64,000 nucleotides of DNA from Hyphomicrobiales bacterium (GCA_900472485.1 UCII01000034.1:124001-188000), one strand, 5' to 3'; shown: positions 17,665-26,971, counted from the first letter of the stretch. Notes: generated by a model from the letters alone, not told the origin. Numbers and translations are program-made.

Positions 17665-17714
17665 TATCGGCAGTCCAGAACTGCGGGCTTGAACACCGTT
17701 CTGGAGCTGTGCTT

Positions 17715-18782
17715 ATGGAACATACTGGTTTTTTCCCGTCCCATGGTGGCGTCAGCTTGAAACAACTGGCTGAGCATCTTGGGGCGGAACTGGCTGATGC
17801 GGCCTCTTCGGAGGTCGTCATCAGATCTATCGCTCCCGTCTATCGGGCAGGCGAAGGTGACGTTTGTTATATCCTTTCCCGAAAGAATCGCGCTGAGCTG
17901 GAGACCTGCAAGGCTTCGGCGATCATTTGCCTTCCGGCGCTGAAATCTTTCGTTCCCGATCATATCCCGGTACTTCTGTCGAAGAAGCCGCATACGGATT
18001 TCGCTATTGCCGGCGCGTTGCTGCATCCGCAAGCCATGCGCCCGGTTATGTTCACCGCGAATCCGGCGACGATTTCGCCCGCTGCGATGATCGACGCGAC
18101 CGCTAAGCTGGAGACCGATGTCGGCATCGAGCCGGGTGCGATCATCGGCCCTGGCGCGGAGATCGGCGAGGGGACCTATATCGGCCCTAACGCCCTCATC
18201 GGGCCGGGTGTTAAAATCGGGCGCAATTGCAGCATCGGAGGCGGGGCGAGCGTGCTCTGCGCCTATCTCGGCAATGGCGTCATCGTCCACAATGGCACGC
18301 GCATCGGTCAAGACGGTTTTGGCTATGCGCCGGGACCGCGCGGCATGGTCAAGATCGTGCAGATCGGCCGCGTCATCATCCAGGACAATGTCGAGATCGG
18401 CGCCAATACGACGATCGATCGCGGCACCATGGATGATACCGTGATCGGCGAAGGCACGAAGATCGACAACCAAGTTCAGATCGGACATAACGTCCGCATC
18501 GGTCGCCATTGTGCAATCGTCAGCCAGGTCGGCATTGCCGGCAGCACGGTGATTGGCGATGGCGTACAGATCGGCGGGCAGGCAGGCCTCAACGGGCATA
18601 TTCACATCGGCGACGGCGTACAGATCGGTGCCAAGAGCGGCGTGATGAACAGCATCCCGGCGGGTGAGCGCTATGCGGGTCTTCCTGCACGGCCGCTATG
18701 GGATTTTCTAAGGGAATCGGCGGAGATCGCGAAGCGGTCAGGAGCCAGAGACAAGAAAGACGGGAGTGCGGAGCATGACTGA
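17715..18782 (+). CDS. lpxD: UDP-3-O-(3-hydroxymyristoyl)glucosamine N-acyltransferase
   Basis: Third step of lipid A synthesis, adding the N-linked hydroxyacyl chain. The 355-residue product has the N-terminal uridine-binding LpxD domain (about 1-100) and a left-handed beta-helix of hexapeptide repeats (about 110-330); His258 in VQIGHNVRIG is the likely catalytic base by alignment with E. coli His239. ATG 17715, eight bases after GGAG, is chosen over GTG 17709. Its end overlaps fabZ by 8 bases, so the two are coupled. Confidence 0.96.
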   Translation: MEHTGFFPSHGGVSLKQLAEHLGAELADAASSEVVIRSIAPVYRAGEGDVCYILSRKNRAELETCKASAIICLPALKSFVPDHIPVLLSKKPHTDFAIAGALLHPQAMRPVMFTANPATISPAAMIDATAKLETDVGIEPGAIIGPGAEIGEGTYIGPNALIGPGVKIGRNCSIGGGASVLCAYLGNGVIVHNGTRIGQDGFGYAPGPRGMVKIVQIGRVIIQDNVEIGANTTIDRGTMDDTVIGEGTKIDNQVQIGHNVRIGRHCAIVSQVGIAGSTVIGDGVQIGGQAGLNGHIHIGDGVQIGAKSGVMNSIPAGERYAGLPARPLWDFLRESAEIAKRSGARDKKDGSAEHD

Positions 18783-19248
18783 GGAAGCCAAGGCGTCGTT
18801 GTCGTCGGCTGACGTTCTGGAAATTATGAAGCTTTTGCCGCATCGCTATCCCTTCTTGATGGTCGACAAGATCATTGAGATCGACAGCGATAATTCCGCG
18901 ATCGGCATCAAGAATGTAACGGCCAACGAACCGCAATTCACTGGGCACTTTCCGGGATCGCCGATCATGCCGGGCGTATTGCTCATCGAAGGTATGGCGC
19001 AGACTGCCGGTGCGATCTGCGCCCGCAAGGACGGCATTGGCGGCAACCTCGTTTACTTCATGACGATCGACAACGCCCGCTTCCGCAGACCGGTTGTCCC
19101 GGGCGACCGTGTTGAATTCCACGTCGTCAAGCAGAAGCAGCGTGGAACCATCTGGAAGTTCCATTGCGATGCCAAGGTCGACGGTTCTCTCGTGGCCGAG
19201 GCCGATATCGGTGCGATGATCGTACGGAAGGATCAGGAACAGGCATGA
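18775..19248 (+). CDS. fabZ: 3-hydroxyacyl-[acyl-carrier-protein] dehydratase FabZ
   Basis: Dehydrates 3-hydroxyacyl-ACP in fatty acid elongation and thereby competes with LpxA for the same substrate. The 157-residue hot-dog-fold protein has the catalytic His58 in FTGHFPGSP and Glu72 in PGVLLIEGMAQ, with the LPHRYPFLMVD N-terminal motif. The start overlaps lpxD by 8 bases and its end overlaps lpxA by 4, so lpxD-fabZ-lpxA are tightly coupled, fitting the need to balance lipid A and phospholipid synthesis. Confidence 0.97.
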   Translation: MTEEAKASLSSADVLEIMKLLPHRYPFLMVDKIIEIDSDNSAIGIKNVTANEPQFTGHFPGSPIMPGVLLIEGMAQTAGAICARKDGIGGNLVYFMTIDNARFRRPVVPGDRVEFHVVKQKQRGTIWKFHCDAKVDGSLVAEADIGAMIVRKDQEQA

Positions 19249-20060
19249 GCAGCATCGCAAAGAGCGCCCGCATTCATAAGCTGGCGGTTGTCGAAGACGG
19301 CGCGGTCGTCGGCGAAAATGTTGTTGTCGGCCCGTTCTGCTATATCGGTCCAAAGGTCGTGCTGCATGACGATATTCAGTTGCTCAATAATGCCGTCGTG
19401 ACCGGTCGCACGACAATCGGCAAGGGAACGAAGATTTTTCCGATGGCCGTTGTCGGTGGTGATCCGCAGAGCGTTCATCATCATGGTGAGGAAACGACGC
19501 TGGATGTCGGCGAGAACTGCACGATCCGCGAAGGCGTGACGATCAATACCGGTACGGCCGATTACGGCGGCAGGACGATCGTCGGCAACAACAACCTTTT
19601 TCTTGCCAACTCGCATGTCGCTCACGACTGCCGCGTCGGCAATAATGTCATCATGTCGAATAACGTCATGCTGGCTGGACATGTTACCATCGAGGATCGC
19701 GCCATTCTCGGCGGCGGCTGCGCGGTGCACCAGTTCACCCGGATTGGCCGCCAGGCCTTCATCGGGGGTCTTACGGCCGCGAGCTACGATGTCATTCCTT
19801 ATGGCATGCTGAACGGAAATCCGGGCGTGCTTTCCGGGCTGAATGTCGTCGGCATGACGCGCGCGGGCATAGATCGCGCTGTCATTCATCGGGTTCGACG
19901 CGCTTACAAGAGCATCTTCGAGGCCGAAGGTTCGGTTCGCGATAATGCAGCCGCCATCCGTGATGAATATGCCGATTGCAAGGAAGCGATGGAAATTCTC
20001 GATTTCATCGCTGCCGATAGCGATCGCGCGCTGTCGTCGCCCAATCGCGGCAAGGCCTGA
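19245..20060 (+). CDS. lpxA: Acyl-ACP--UDP-N-acetylglucosamine O-acyltransferase
   Basis: First step of lipid A synthesis. The 271-residue product is a hexapeptide-repeat beta-helix trimer with a helical C-terminal domain; His127 in ANSHVAHDCRVGNN corresponds to the catalytic His125 of E. coli, and the HHHGEETTL block is typical. ATG 19245 overlaps the fabZ stop (ATGA); the upstream extension to 19164 is a shadow within fabZ. Confidence 0.97.
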   Translation: MSSIAKSARIHKLAVVEDGAVVGENVVVGPFCYIGPKVVLHDDIQLLNNAVVTGRTTIGKGTKIFPMAVVGGDPQSVHHHGEETTLDVGENCTIREGVTINTGTADYGGRTIVGNNNLFLANSHVAHDCRVGNNVIMSNNVMLAGHVTIEDRAILGGGCAVHQFTRIGRQAFIGGLTAASYDVIPYGMLNGNPGVLSGLNVVGMTRAGIDRAVIHRVRRAYKSIFEAEGSVRDNAAAIRDEYADCKEAMEILDFIAADSDRALSSPNRGKA

Positions 20061-20061
20061 G

Positions 20062-20943
20062 GTGGTTTCGACCGGCCAAAACGAAAAGGGCAGGCTGGCG
20101 ATCATCGCAGGTAGCGGCCTTTTGCCGGTTTACGTCGCTGACGCCGCCCGGCAGGCCGGTGAAAACCCCGTCATCATCGCTTTGACCGACGAGGCGGATC
20201 GTGATTGGTCCGCATTCGATCATGCCAATCTTGGTGTCGGCAACTTTGCCGGTCTCGAAGCGATGTTCCGCCGACATGGCGTCGACCGCGTCGTCATGTC
20301 TGGCGGCGTGGCGCGACGCCCCTCCTGGCGGCAGGTGCATCCTACTTGGCGCGTCATCAGGGAATTGCCCTCGACCATCCGAACTCTTCTTTCGGGCGGC
20401 GACAATGCCGTCCTTCAGATGGTTATTCGCCTGATCGAAGCCGGCGGCGTTCGCGTCGTGGGTGCGCATGAAATTGCCCCGGATCTGTTGGCGACGACGG
20501 GGCCACTTGGAAAAATCTCGCCGGTGGAAGAGGATCTGCGTGACATCGCCCAGGGCGCAAAGGCCGCGGATGCACTGGGGCTTTTGGATGTCGGCCAGGG
20601 CGCGGTCAGCGTCGGCGGCCGTGTCGTCGCGCTCGAAGGCGCCGAAGGCACGGACAAGATGATCGAACGGGTTGCCGAGCTGCGCGCAGCTGGGCGCATT
20701 TCCACCCGTCGGCGCGGCGTGCTCGTCAAGCTCTGCAAGCCGCAGCAGGATATCCGCGCCGACTTGCCATCGATCGGCGTATCTACAGTATTGAATGCCA
20801 AGAAGGCAGGGCTGGCTGGTGTCGCTATCGAAGCTGGCAGGGCTTTGATCCTCGACCGTCAGGCTGTCATTGCTGCTGCCGACGAGGCCGGCATTTTTGT
20901 CTGCGGCATTGATCGTGGCCTCAGCGCGGAGGGCTTCATGTGA
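20062..20943 (+). CDS. lpxI: UDP-2,3-diacylglucosamine pyrophosphatase LpxI
   Basis: Hydrolyses UDP-2,3-diacylglucosamine to lipid X, the fourth step of lipid A synthesis, replacing LpxH in most alphaproteobacteria. The 293-residue DUF1009 protein begins with the RLAIIAGSGLLP motif and carries VVMSGGVARRPSW and the C-terminal GVAIEAGRALILDR block. The only reasonable start is GTG 20062, one base after the lpxA stop; the longer ORF from 19945 lies inside lpxA. Its end overlaps lpxB by 4 bases. Confidence 0.94.
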   Translation: MVSTGQNEKGRLAIIAGSGLLPVYVADAARQAGENPVIIALTDEADRDWSAFDHANLGVGNFAGLEAMFRRHGVDRVVMSGGVARRPSWRQVHPTWRVIRELPSTIRTLLSGGDNAVLQMVIRLIEAGGVRVVGAHEIAPDLLATTGPLGKISPVEEDLRDIAQGAKAADALGLLDVGQGAVSVGGRVVALEGAEGTDKMIERVAELRAAGRISTRRRGVLVKLCKPQQDIRADLPSIGVSTVLNAKKAGLAGVAIEAGRALILDRQAVIAAADEAGIFVCGIDRGLSAEGFM

Positions 20944-22118
20944 GCAGCGCGCCTTTGAAGCTTGCCGTCGTTGCCGGAGAAGTCTCCGGCGATCTGCTGG
21001 GTGGCGATCTGGTCGCAGCCTTGAAGCGCCATAATGGTCCGGTCGAGCTGATAGGTGTCGGCGGCGAGGCGTTGGAGGCACAAGGTCTGCGCTCGCTCTT
21101 CGATTACTCCGAGCTCTCGATCATGGGCTTCATTCAGGTCATCAAGCGCCTGCCAAAGCTACTGGCCCGCATCCGGCAGACGGCAGATGCGATCATTGCT
21201 GCAAAGCCGGATGTGCTTGTGATCATCGATAGCCCCGATTTTACGCATCGCGTTGCCAAACGGGTGCGCAAGGTGCTGCCCGATCTGCCAATCATTGATT
21301 ACGTCTGCCCCAGTGTCTGGGCATGGAAGGAATATCGCGCGCAGAAGATGCTCGCCTATGTCGACCATGTGTTGGCCGTATTGCCCTTCGAGCCTGCTGC
21401 TATGGAGCGCCTGGGCGGCCCGGCAACCACCTATGTCGGCCACCGCCTGACGGTCGATGCTAATCTGCTGGAAACTCGCCGTCAGCGCGCCTTGCGCGGT
21501 TTGGCAGTCCCCGATGCGCAAAAGAGGATCTTGCTTCTGCCCGGATCGCGTGCATCGGAGATTCGGCAGCTGCTCCCGGTTTTTGAGCAGGCTATCGAAG
21601 AACTTAGCCGGAGAAATAGCAATCTTCGTTTTCTGCTGCCGACAGTGCCGAAACAGGAGGCGCTGGTTCGCTCGCTGACGGAAAAATGGCAGGTCAAGCC
21701 GGATATATTTGTCGGGCAGGGTGCCAAGTGGAGCGCCTTTGCCGAGGCCGATGCTGCCATGGCAGCCTCCGGAACCGTGATCCTGGAATTGGGCCTAGCC
21801 GGCGTTCCCGTAGTTTCGACCTATAAGACCGAGTGGCTGGCGAAATTCGTGCTGTCGCGGATCAAGATCTGGACGGCCGCCTTGCCGAACCTCATAGCCG
21901 ACTATGCTGTACTGCCGGAGCTCATCAATGATGTTCTGCGGCCGGGAATGTTGGCCCGCTATATGGAGCGGCTGGCGAGCGAGACGCCGGAGCGTGCGGC
22001 GATGTTGGCGGGTTACGATCTGGTCTGGGAGCGAATGCAGACCAAGGAGCCGCCCGGTGATAAGGCGGCGCAGATTGTTCTGGACGTTCTAGCCCATAAA
22101 AAAACCGGTCATCTCTGA
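20940..22118 (+). CDS. lpxB: Lipid-A-disaccharide synthase
   Basis: GT19 glycosyltransferase that joins UDP-diacylglucosamine and lipid X. The 392-residue product opens with AVVAGEVSGDLLGGDLV, with later VIIDSPDFTHRVAKRVR, YVCPSVWAWKEYRA, LLLPGSRASEIRQLLP and MAASGTVILELGLAGVPVV motifs. GTG 20940 overlaps the lpxI stop (GTGA). The last codons, encoding KKTGHL and stop, form the 5' arm of the terminator shared with gltA, so the coding end and the termination signal are the same DNA. Confidence 0.97.
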   Translation: MSSAPLKLAVVAGEVSGDLLGGDLVAALKRHNGPVELIGVGGEALEAQGLRSLFDYSELSIMGFIQVIKRLPKLLARIRQTADAIIAAKPDVLVIIDSPDFTHRVAKRVRKVLPDLPIIDYVCPSVWAWKEYRAQKMLAYVDHVLAVLPFEPAAMERLGGPATTYVGHRLTVDANLLETRRQRALRGLAVPDAQKRILLLPGSRASEIRQLLPVFEQAIEELSRRNSNLRFLLPTVPKQEALVRSLTEKWQVKPDIFVGQGAKWSAFAEADAAMAASGTVILELGLAGVPVVSTYKTEWLAKFVLSRIKIWTAALPNLIADYAVLPELINDVLRPGMLARYMERLASETPERAAMLAGYDLVWERMQTKEPPGDKAAQIVLDVLAHKKTGHL

Positions 22119-22129
22119 CCGGTTTTTTT
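22098..22129. terminator. Bidirectional terminator shared by lpxB and gltA
   Basis: A7-CCGGTCA (22098-22111) pairs perfectly with TGACCGG-T7 (22116-22129) across a TCTC loop: a 14-bp stem with a T-run on either strand. It contains the lpxB stop codon (22116-22118) and lies 16 bases beyond the convergent gltA stop. Confidence 0.92.
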
Positions 22130-22145
22130 GTTTCAATACCGAAGC

Positions 22146-23435
22146 TTAGCGCTTGGAAACAGGTACATATTCGCGCAGCGGAGCGCCGGTATAGAGCTGG
22201 CGCGGACGGCCGATGCGCTGATGCGGATCCTCGATCATTTCGTTCCACTGAGCGATCCAGCCGACGGTGCGGGCAAGAGCGAAGAGAACCGTAAACATGG
22301 TCGTGGGGAAGCCGAGAGCCTTCAGCGTGATGCCGGAATAGAAATCGACGTTCGGATACAGCTTCTTTTCGATGAAGTATTCATCGGTCAGAGCGATGCG
22401 CTCCAGTTCGATCGCGATGTCGAGCAGCGGATCGTCCTTGATGCCGAGTTCGCCGAGAACCTCGTGCGCCGTCTTTTGCATGATCTTGGCGCGCGGGTCA
22501 TAGTTCTTGTAGACGCGGTGGCCGAAGCCCATCAGGCGGAACGGATCGTTCTTGTCCTTGGCGCGAGCGATGAATTCCGGAATGCGGTCGACCGTGCCGA
22601 TTTCGTTCAGCATGTTCAGAGCCGCTTCGTTGGCGCCGCCATGAGCCGGTCCCCAGAGGCAGGCGATGCCTGCGGCGATACAGGCGAACGGATTGGCACC
22701 GGAAGAGCCTGCCAGACGAACCGTCGACGTGGAAGCGTTCTGCTCGTGATCGGCATGCAGGATGAAGATGCGATCCATGGCGCGCGCAAGCACTGGGTTG
22801 ACGACATAGTCTTCGCACGGAACGGCAAAGCACATACGCAGGAAGTTCGACGCATAGTCGAGGTCGTTCTTCGGGTAAACGAAGGGCTGGCCGATATGGT
22901 ACTTGTAGGCCATGGCGGCCAGCGTCGGCATCTTGGCGATCATGCGCAGGCTTGCGACCATGCGCTGGTGCGGATCGGTGATGTCGGTCGAATCGTGATA
23001 GAAGGCGGAGAGCGCGCCGACACAGCCGCACATGACGGCCATCGGATGCGCGTCACGGCGGAAGCCGGTGAAAAAGCGCGACATCTGCTCATGCACCATC
23101 GTATGGTGGGTCACGCGATAGTCGAAGTCCTTCTTCTGCGCTGCCGTCGGCAGTTCGCCGTAAAGAAGGAGGTAGCAGACTTCCAGGAAATCGCCGTGTT
23201 CGGCCAGCTGATCGATCGGATAGCCGCGGTGCAGCAGAACGCCTTCGTCGCCATCGATATAGGTGATGCTCGACTCGCACGATGCGGTAGAGGTGAAACC
23301 AGGATCGTAAGTGAAAGTGGAGGTGTTCTTATAAAGGGCACCAATATCAATGACACTCGGGCCGATGGTTCCGGTCTTAACCGGCAGATCCACCGTCTTT
23401 TCACCCCAAGTTAGTTTCGCGCTTTGTTCCGTCAT
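22146..23435 (-). CDS. gltA: Citrate synthase
   Basis: Condenses oxaloacetate and acetyl-CoA to citrate, entry to the TCA cycle. The 429-residue hexameric-type (gram-negative) enzyme has catalytic His265 (WGPAHGGANE), His306 (GFGHRVYK) and Asp364 (VDFYSG), matching E. coli His264, His305 and Asp362. It is a single gene convergent to lpxB. The 281-bp gap to comEC holds its promoter region, in which I identify no specific site. Confidence 0.98.
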   Translation of the reverse strand: MTEQSAKLTWGEKTVDLPVKTGTIGPSVIDIGALYKNTSTFTYDPGFTSTASCESSITYIDGDEGVLLHRGYPIDQLAEHGDFLEVCYLLLYGELPTAAQKKDFDYRVTHHTMVHEQMSRFFTGFRRDAHPMAVMCGCVGALSAFYHDSTDITDPHQRMVASLRMIAKMPTLAAMAYKYHIGQPFVYPKNDLDYASNFLRMCFAVPCEDYVVNPVLARAMDRIFILHADHEQNASTSTVRLAGSSGANPFACIAAGIACLWGPAHGGANEAALNMLNEIGTVDRIPEFIARAKDKNDPFRLMGFGHRVYKNYDPRAKIMQKTAHEVLGELGIKDDPLLDIAIELERIALTDEYFIEKKLYPNVDFYSGITLKALGFPTTMFTVLFALARTVGWIAQWNEMIEDPHQRIGRPRQLYTGAPLREYVPVSKR

Positions 23436-23716
23436 GCTGATCCTCCAAGATTTGGCGGGATTGACGCCATAAAAAGCGCCAAAAGGTTAAGCGACTACCG
23501 ACTAGCTATATGATCCAGAGCCTAATGCCAAGTTATCCTAACGCTGAATTGTGCAATGCAGTATCAACTTTTGGGCACTGCAGAAGCGCCTTTCCCTATG
23601 CTATGCCGGGAAACAGGCTCGATTGAGCTTTGTTCCCGCCGATTTCAGTTGAATTCACTGTGTGGTGACGGCACAAATCGCGCAGAAGCTGTAATTTGCG
23701 CGGGGGCAGTCAGCGA

Positions 23717-26194
23717 GTGCCTAATTTGGAGGCATCCGACCAGCAGGAAGAGAGTAGGGACGTTATCGCGTCCCCGCAACCTCGCGCCTTCTCCGCGACG
23801 ATTACCCTTCACGGCAAAGCGCGACAACGGGAACGAACACAGGATCACGCGCCGCTGACGTCGCGTTTCCTGCGTGTTCCAAAGCGTCTTGGAACCGCTG
23901 TCCTCGGCTTGATTGCGGAGGAGGCGGCTCATGGCCGTGCTGTTCTTTTCGCGCCGATCTACATGGGTTTGGGCGCGATTATCTGGTTCGAGGCGCAAGC
24001 TGACCCACCCCCGCAGGCGGTTCTCGCAGGTCTCATTCTATTTGCTTTGGTTTTTTCGATAAAGCGCGATGCGGGCAGAGTGCTTCATCACACACTTTTC
24101 GCCGGCATGCTCATTTGCCTAGGCATGGCGCTCGCGCAGTGGGAAAGCTGGCGGGTTTCCACCGTCATGCTCGATTCGGCCGTGACGACCACCGTGACCG
24201 GGCAGATCGAGCGACGGGAATCCTATGACAATGGACGCTGGCGCTACGTCGTCCGCGTCGAGGCAACGGAAAAGCCTTCTATTCGCCGCACGCCGCAGCG
24301 GGTTACGATCTTCGTGCGTAAGCAGGCGGAGCCGTTCGATCTCGGTGATCGTATCCAGGGCAGGGCGCGGTTGACGCCGCCGGCCGGGCCGGCCTTGCTT
24401 GGCCTCAATGATTTTGCCTTCAGCTCTTATTTCAACGGCATCGGTGCGAACGGCTTTGCCTACGGAACGCCGAAATTATTGTCTCCGGCCGGTGATAATG
24501 CTGCTGGCTCGTTATTGGACGCCGCCGATATCTGGCTCGCCAGCCTGCGCAACAGCATAGGCGACCGGATCAGGCAAACCTTGCCCGGAGATACCGGGGC
24601 CTTTGCAGCGGCGCTTGTCACCGATGAGAGACGCGCAATCTCGAAGGATACGACCGAAGCCCTAAGAATTGCCGGCCTGACCCACATCATCGCAATTTCC
24701 GGCCTCAACATGGCGCTGTCGGCCGGCATTTTCTATGTCGGCCTGCGTTATCTGTTCAGCTTGTTTCCCGGTGTCGCGCAGGCTTGGCCGACCAAGAAGT
24801 TCGCAGCCCTCGGCGCGCTTCTCACTGTAACGGCCTACTACCTCATCTCCGGCTTCGGCGTCTCCGCCGAGCGCGCCTTCATCATGATGGCGATCATGCT
24901 GGTAGCCGTTCTTTTCGACAGACCGTCGCTCAGCCTGCGCAATGTGGCGCTTTCAGCCATCGTCATCCTAGTCTTGTCGCCCTCTCAGGTACTCGGTCCG
25001 AGTTTCCAGATGTCTTATGCCGCTACGCTGGCGCTGGTATCAGGCTATTCGCTCTGGAAACGACGGCGGCATCGCGAAAACATCCTGCCGCGCATCCGTC
25101 TGTTAAGTCCGCTACTGTTCGTCACGCGCTTCTTTGGAGGCGTGATGTCGACCTCGTTCATCGGTGGTGCGTCGACGGCCATTTTCTCGATCGAGCACTT
25201 TCACCGGTTGGCGACATATGGACTTGCTGCCAACCTGGCGGCCATGCCCGTCGTCTCTTTCATCGTCATGCCCTTCGGTATGATGGCGATGCTGCTGATG
25301 CCTTTCGGAATCGATGGACCGTTCTGGAAAGTCACCGGTGAGGGATTGGAGCTTGTGATCGTCATCGCGAAAACGGTGGCGGGGTGGGGAGGCGATATTA
25401 CCTTCGGACGCCAGCCCGGCTGGCTGATGCCCACTTTCATCGCTGGCTTCCTGATCATGAGCATGCTGCGGACCCGGCTTCGCCATCTGGGCCTGTTGCT
25501 GCTGCTGTCATCTGTCGGCGTGGCCGCGTTCGGCTCCGGCGTACCGAAGCCGGATCTGATGATCTCGGAAGATGGCATTCTCGTTGCCCTGCGCCAGGAC
25601 GATATCCTCGCCACCAATCGCGAGAGACCGCAGGCCTTCATCTTCGAGCAATGGCAGAAAGCGCTCGTCGCGGCCGAACATCAACCGCCGACCATGCTTG
25701 CGGCCGACAACCGGCTTCCGCAGATCAGCAAGACGGATCGGCATAGACGACTAAGTAACGAAGAGCAGAAGGCGGTCCGCACCGCAATGGCGGAAGCCCT
25801 GGATCGCACCATGCAGGGAAGCTTTGCCTGCCAGAAGGGAGCATGGTGCGTAGCCATGCTAGAAAACGGCTCGATATTGGTCACCATCGAAAATGCAGCT
25901 TACTTGTCCCCGGCTTGCGACACAGGGAATTTTGTCGTGACGCCAATCCGGCTGCGGCTGGACCATTGCCGTTCCGGAGCAATGCTCATAACCGGTGCGA
26001 CATTGCGCAAAACCGGCTCTATCGAAATGGCACTTGCCGCAGACAAGCCCGTTATATCAGCCGCATTCGAAAACCCGCAACGGCCATGGACCATGCATCG
26101 AACTTATGATTGGCGCACCGGCAAATTCGACACGCCAATTGTGCCAGCGTCACCCGTCGTCGACAATTCACCGGTCAATGATAGCGACGAATGA
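23717..26194 (+). CDS. ComEC/Rec2 family competence-type membrane protein
   Basis: ComEC forms the inner-membrane DNA channel in transformable bacteria. The product, about 825 residues, has an N-terminal DUF4131 region with membrane segments (about 75-130), an OB-like soluble part, and the polytopic Competence domain (THIIAISGLNMALSAG, GFGVSAERAFIMMAIML, SPSQVLGPSFQMSYAATLAL). The C-terminal metallo-beta-lactamase-like part lacks an HxHxDH motif, as in many alphaproteobacterial members, so nuclease activity is doubtful. No ATG is suitable; GTG 23717 is a guess, with TTG 23696 and TTG 23726 as alternatives. Its 3' end overlaps lexA by 20 bases on the opposite strand. Confidence 0.85.
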   Translation: MPNLEASDQQEESRDVIASPQPRAFSATITLHGKARQRERTQDHAPLTSRFLRVPKRLGTAVLGLIAEEAAHGRAVLFAPIYMGLGAIIWFEAQADPPPQAVLAGLILFALVFSIKRDAGRVLHHTLFAGMLICLGMALAQWESWRVSTVMLDSAVTTTVTGQIERRESYDNGRWRYVVRVEATEKPSIRRTPQRVTIFVRKQAEPFDLGDRIQGRARLTPPAGPALLGLNDFAFSSYFNGIGANGFAYGTPKLLSPAGDNAAGSLLDAADIWLASLRNSIGDRIRQTLPGDTGAFAAALVTDERRAISKDTTEALRIAGLTHIIAISGLNMALSAGIFYVGLRYLFSLFPGVAQAWPTKKFAALGALLTVTAYYLISGFGVSAERAFIMMAIMLVAVLFDRPSLSLRNVALSAIVILVLSPSQVLGPSFQMSYAATLALVSGYSLWKRRRHRENILPRIRLLSPLLFVTRFFGGVMSTSFIGGASTAIFSIEHFHRLATYGLAANLAAMPVVSFIVMPFGMMAMLLMPFGIDGPFWKVTGEGLELVIVIAKTVAGWGGDITFGRQPGWLMPTFIAGFLIMSMLRTRLRHLGLLLLLSSVGVAAFGSGVPKPDLMISEDGILVALRQDDILATNRERPQAFIFEQWQKALVAAEHQPPTMLAADNRLPQISKTDRHRRLSNEEQKAVRTAMAEALDRTMQGSFACQKGAWCVAMLENGSILVTIENAAYLSPACDTGNFVVTPIRLRLDHCRSGAMLITGATLRKTGSIEMALAADKPVISAAFENPQRPWTMHRTYDWRTGKFDTPIVPASPVVDNSPVNDSDE

Positions 26195-26897
26195 GGCCAA
26201 CGAGCTTGCCCTGAACCTTGACGCGGTCCGGCCCGAAGATGCGGGTTTCATAGGCAGGGTTTGCGGCTTCCAGCGCAATCGAGGCACCCTTGCGACGGAA
26301 GCGCTTCAGCGTAGCTTCTTCATCGTCGACGAGTGCAACGACGATATCGCCGGGATTGGCAGTCGTCGAATTGCGGATAATGACCGTATCGCCGTCGAAA
26401 ATTCCGGCGTCGATCATCGAATCCCCGCGAACTTCAAGCGCATAATGTTCGCCGGATCCGAGCATGTCGGCGGGAACGGTAATGTCGTGCGTATTGTTCT
26501 GGATGGCCGAGATCGGAACGCCGGCTGCGATGCGGCCCATCACGGGCACGGACGCCGAGCCGTTGTGATCGTCATTTGCCACCTTCGGCTGAGCGGGCGG
26601 TGCGACGGGCTGTGGCTTGCCGAGGCTGCCTTCGATGACGCTCGGCGAGAAACCGCGGCGAGGTTGCAAACTTGGATTATAGGCATCGGGAAGCTTGATC
26701 ACTTCGAGCGCTCTGGCCCGGTTCGGCAGCCGGCGGATGAAGCCGCGCTCCTCCAGCGCCGTGATCAGACGATGGATACCGGATTTGGATGCCAAATCCA
26801 GTGCATCCTTCATCTCGTCGAAAGATGGCGGCACACCGGATTCCTTCATGCGTTCGTGAATGAAGAGAAGCAGTTCCTGCTGCTTGCGCGTCAACAT
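26175..26897 (-). CDS. lexA: SOS repressor LexA
   Basis: Represses DNA-damage genes and self-cleaves when RecA is activated. The 240-residue product has the N-terminal winged helix (LTRKQQELLLFIHERM, PPSFDEMKDALDLASKSGIHRLI), the Ala125-Gly126 cleavage site in GRIAAGVPISA, and the Ser160 (RGDSMIDAG)/Lys198 (ATLKRF) catalytic dyad. It is about 38 residues longer than E. coli LexA because of a linker near residues 80-115. A GTTC-N7-GTTC box 60 bases upstream indicates autoregulation. Confidence 0.97.
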   Translation of the reverse strand: MLTRKQQELLLFIHERMKESGVPPSFDEMKDALDLASKSGIHRLITALEERGFIRRLPNRARALEVIKLPDAYNPSLQPRRGFSPSVIEGSLGKPQPVAPPAQPKVANDDHNGSASVPVMGRIAAGVPISAIQNNTHDITVPADMLGSGEHYALEVRGDSMIDAGIFDGDTVIIRNSTTANPGDIVVALVDDEEATLKRFRRKGASIALEAANPAYETRIFGPDRVKVQGKLVGLIRRYH

Positions 26898-26956
26898 CGT
26901 CTTGGAACCCCAGAATCAAGAAAAGCTGTGAAACAAATCCAGAACGGACACTATAT

Positions 26957-26971
26957 GTTCCATATGTGTTC
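26957..26971. promoter_or_regulatory. SOS box (LexA operator) upstream of lexA
   Basis: GTTC-CATATGT-GTTC is an exact match to the alphaproteobacterial LexA operator GTTC-N7-GTTC. It lies 60 bases before the lexA start on the minus strand. The spacer is centred on a CATATG palindrome. Confidence 0.85.

Noticed and set aside
22128..23414. 428-codon plus-strand frame opposite gltA
   Set aside because: Shadow of citrate synthase; it also begins within the shared terminator.
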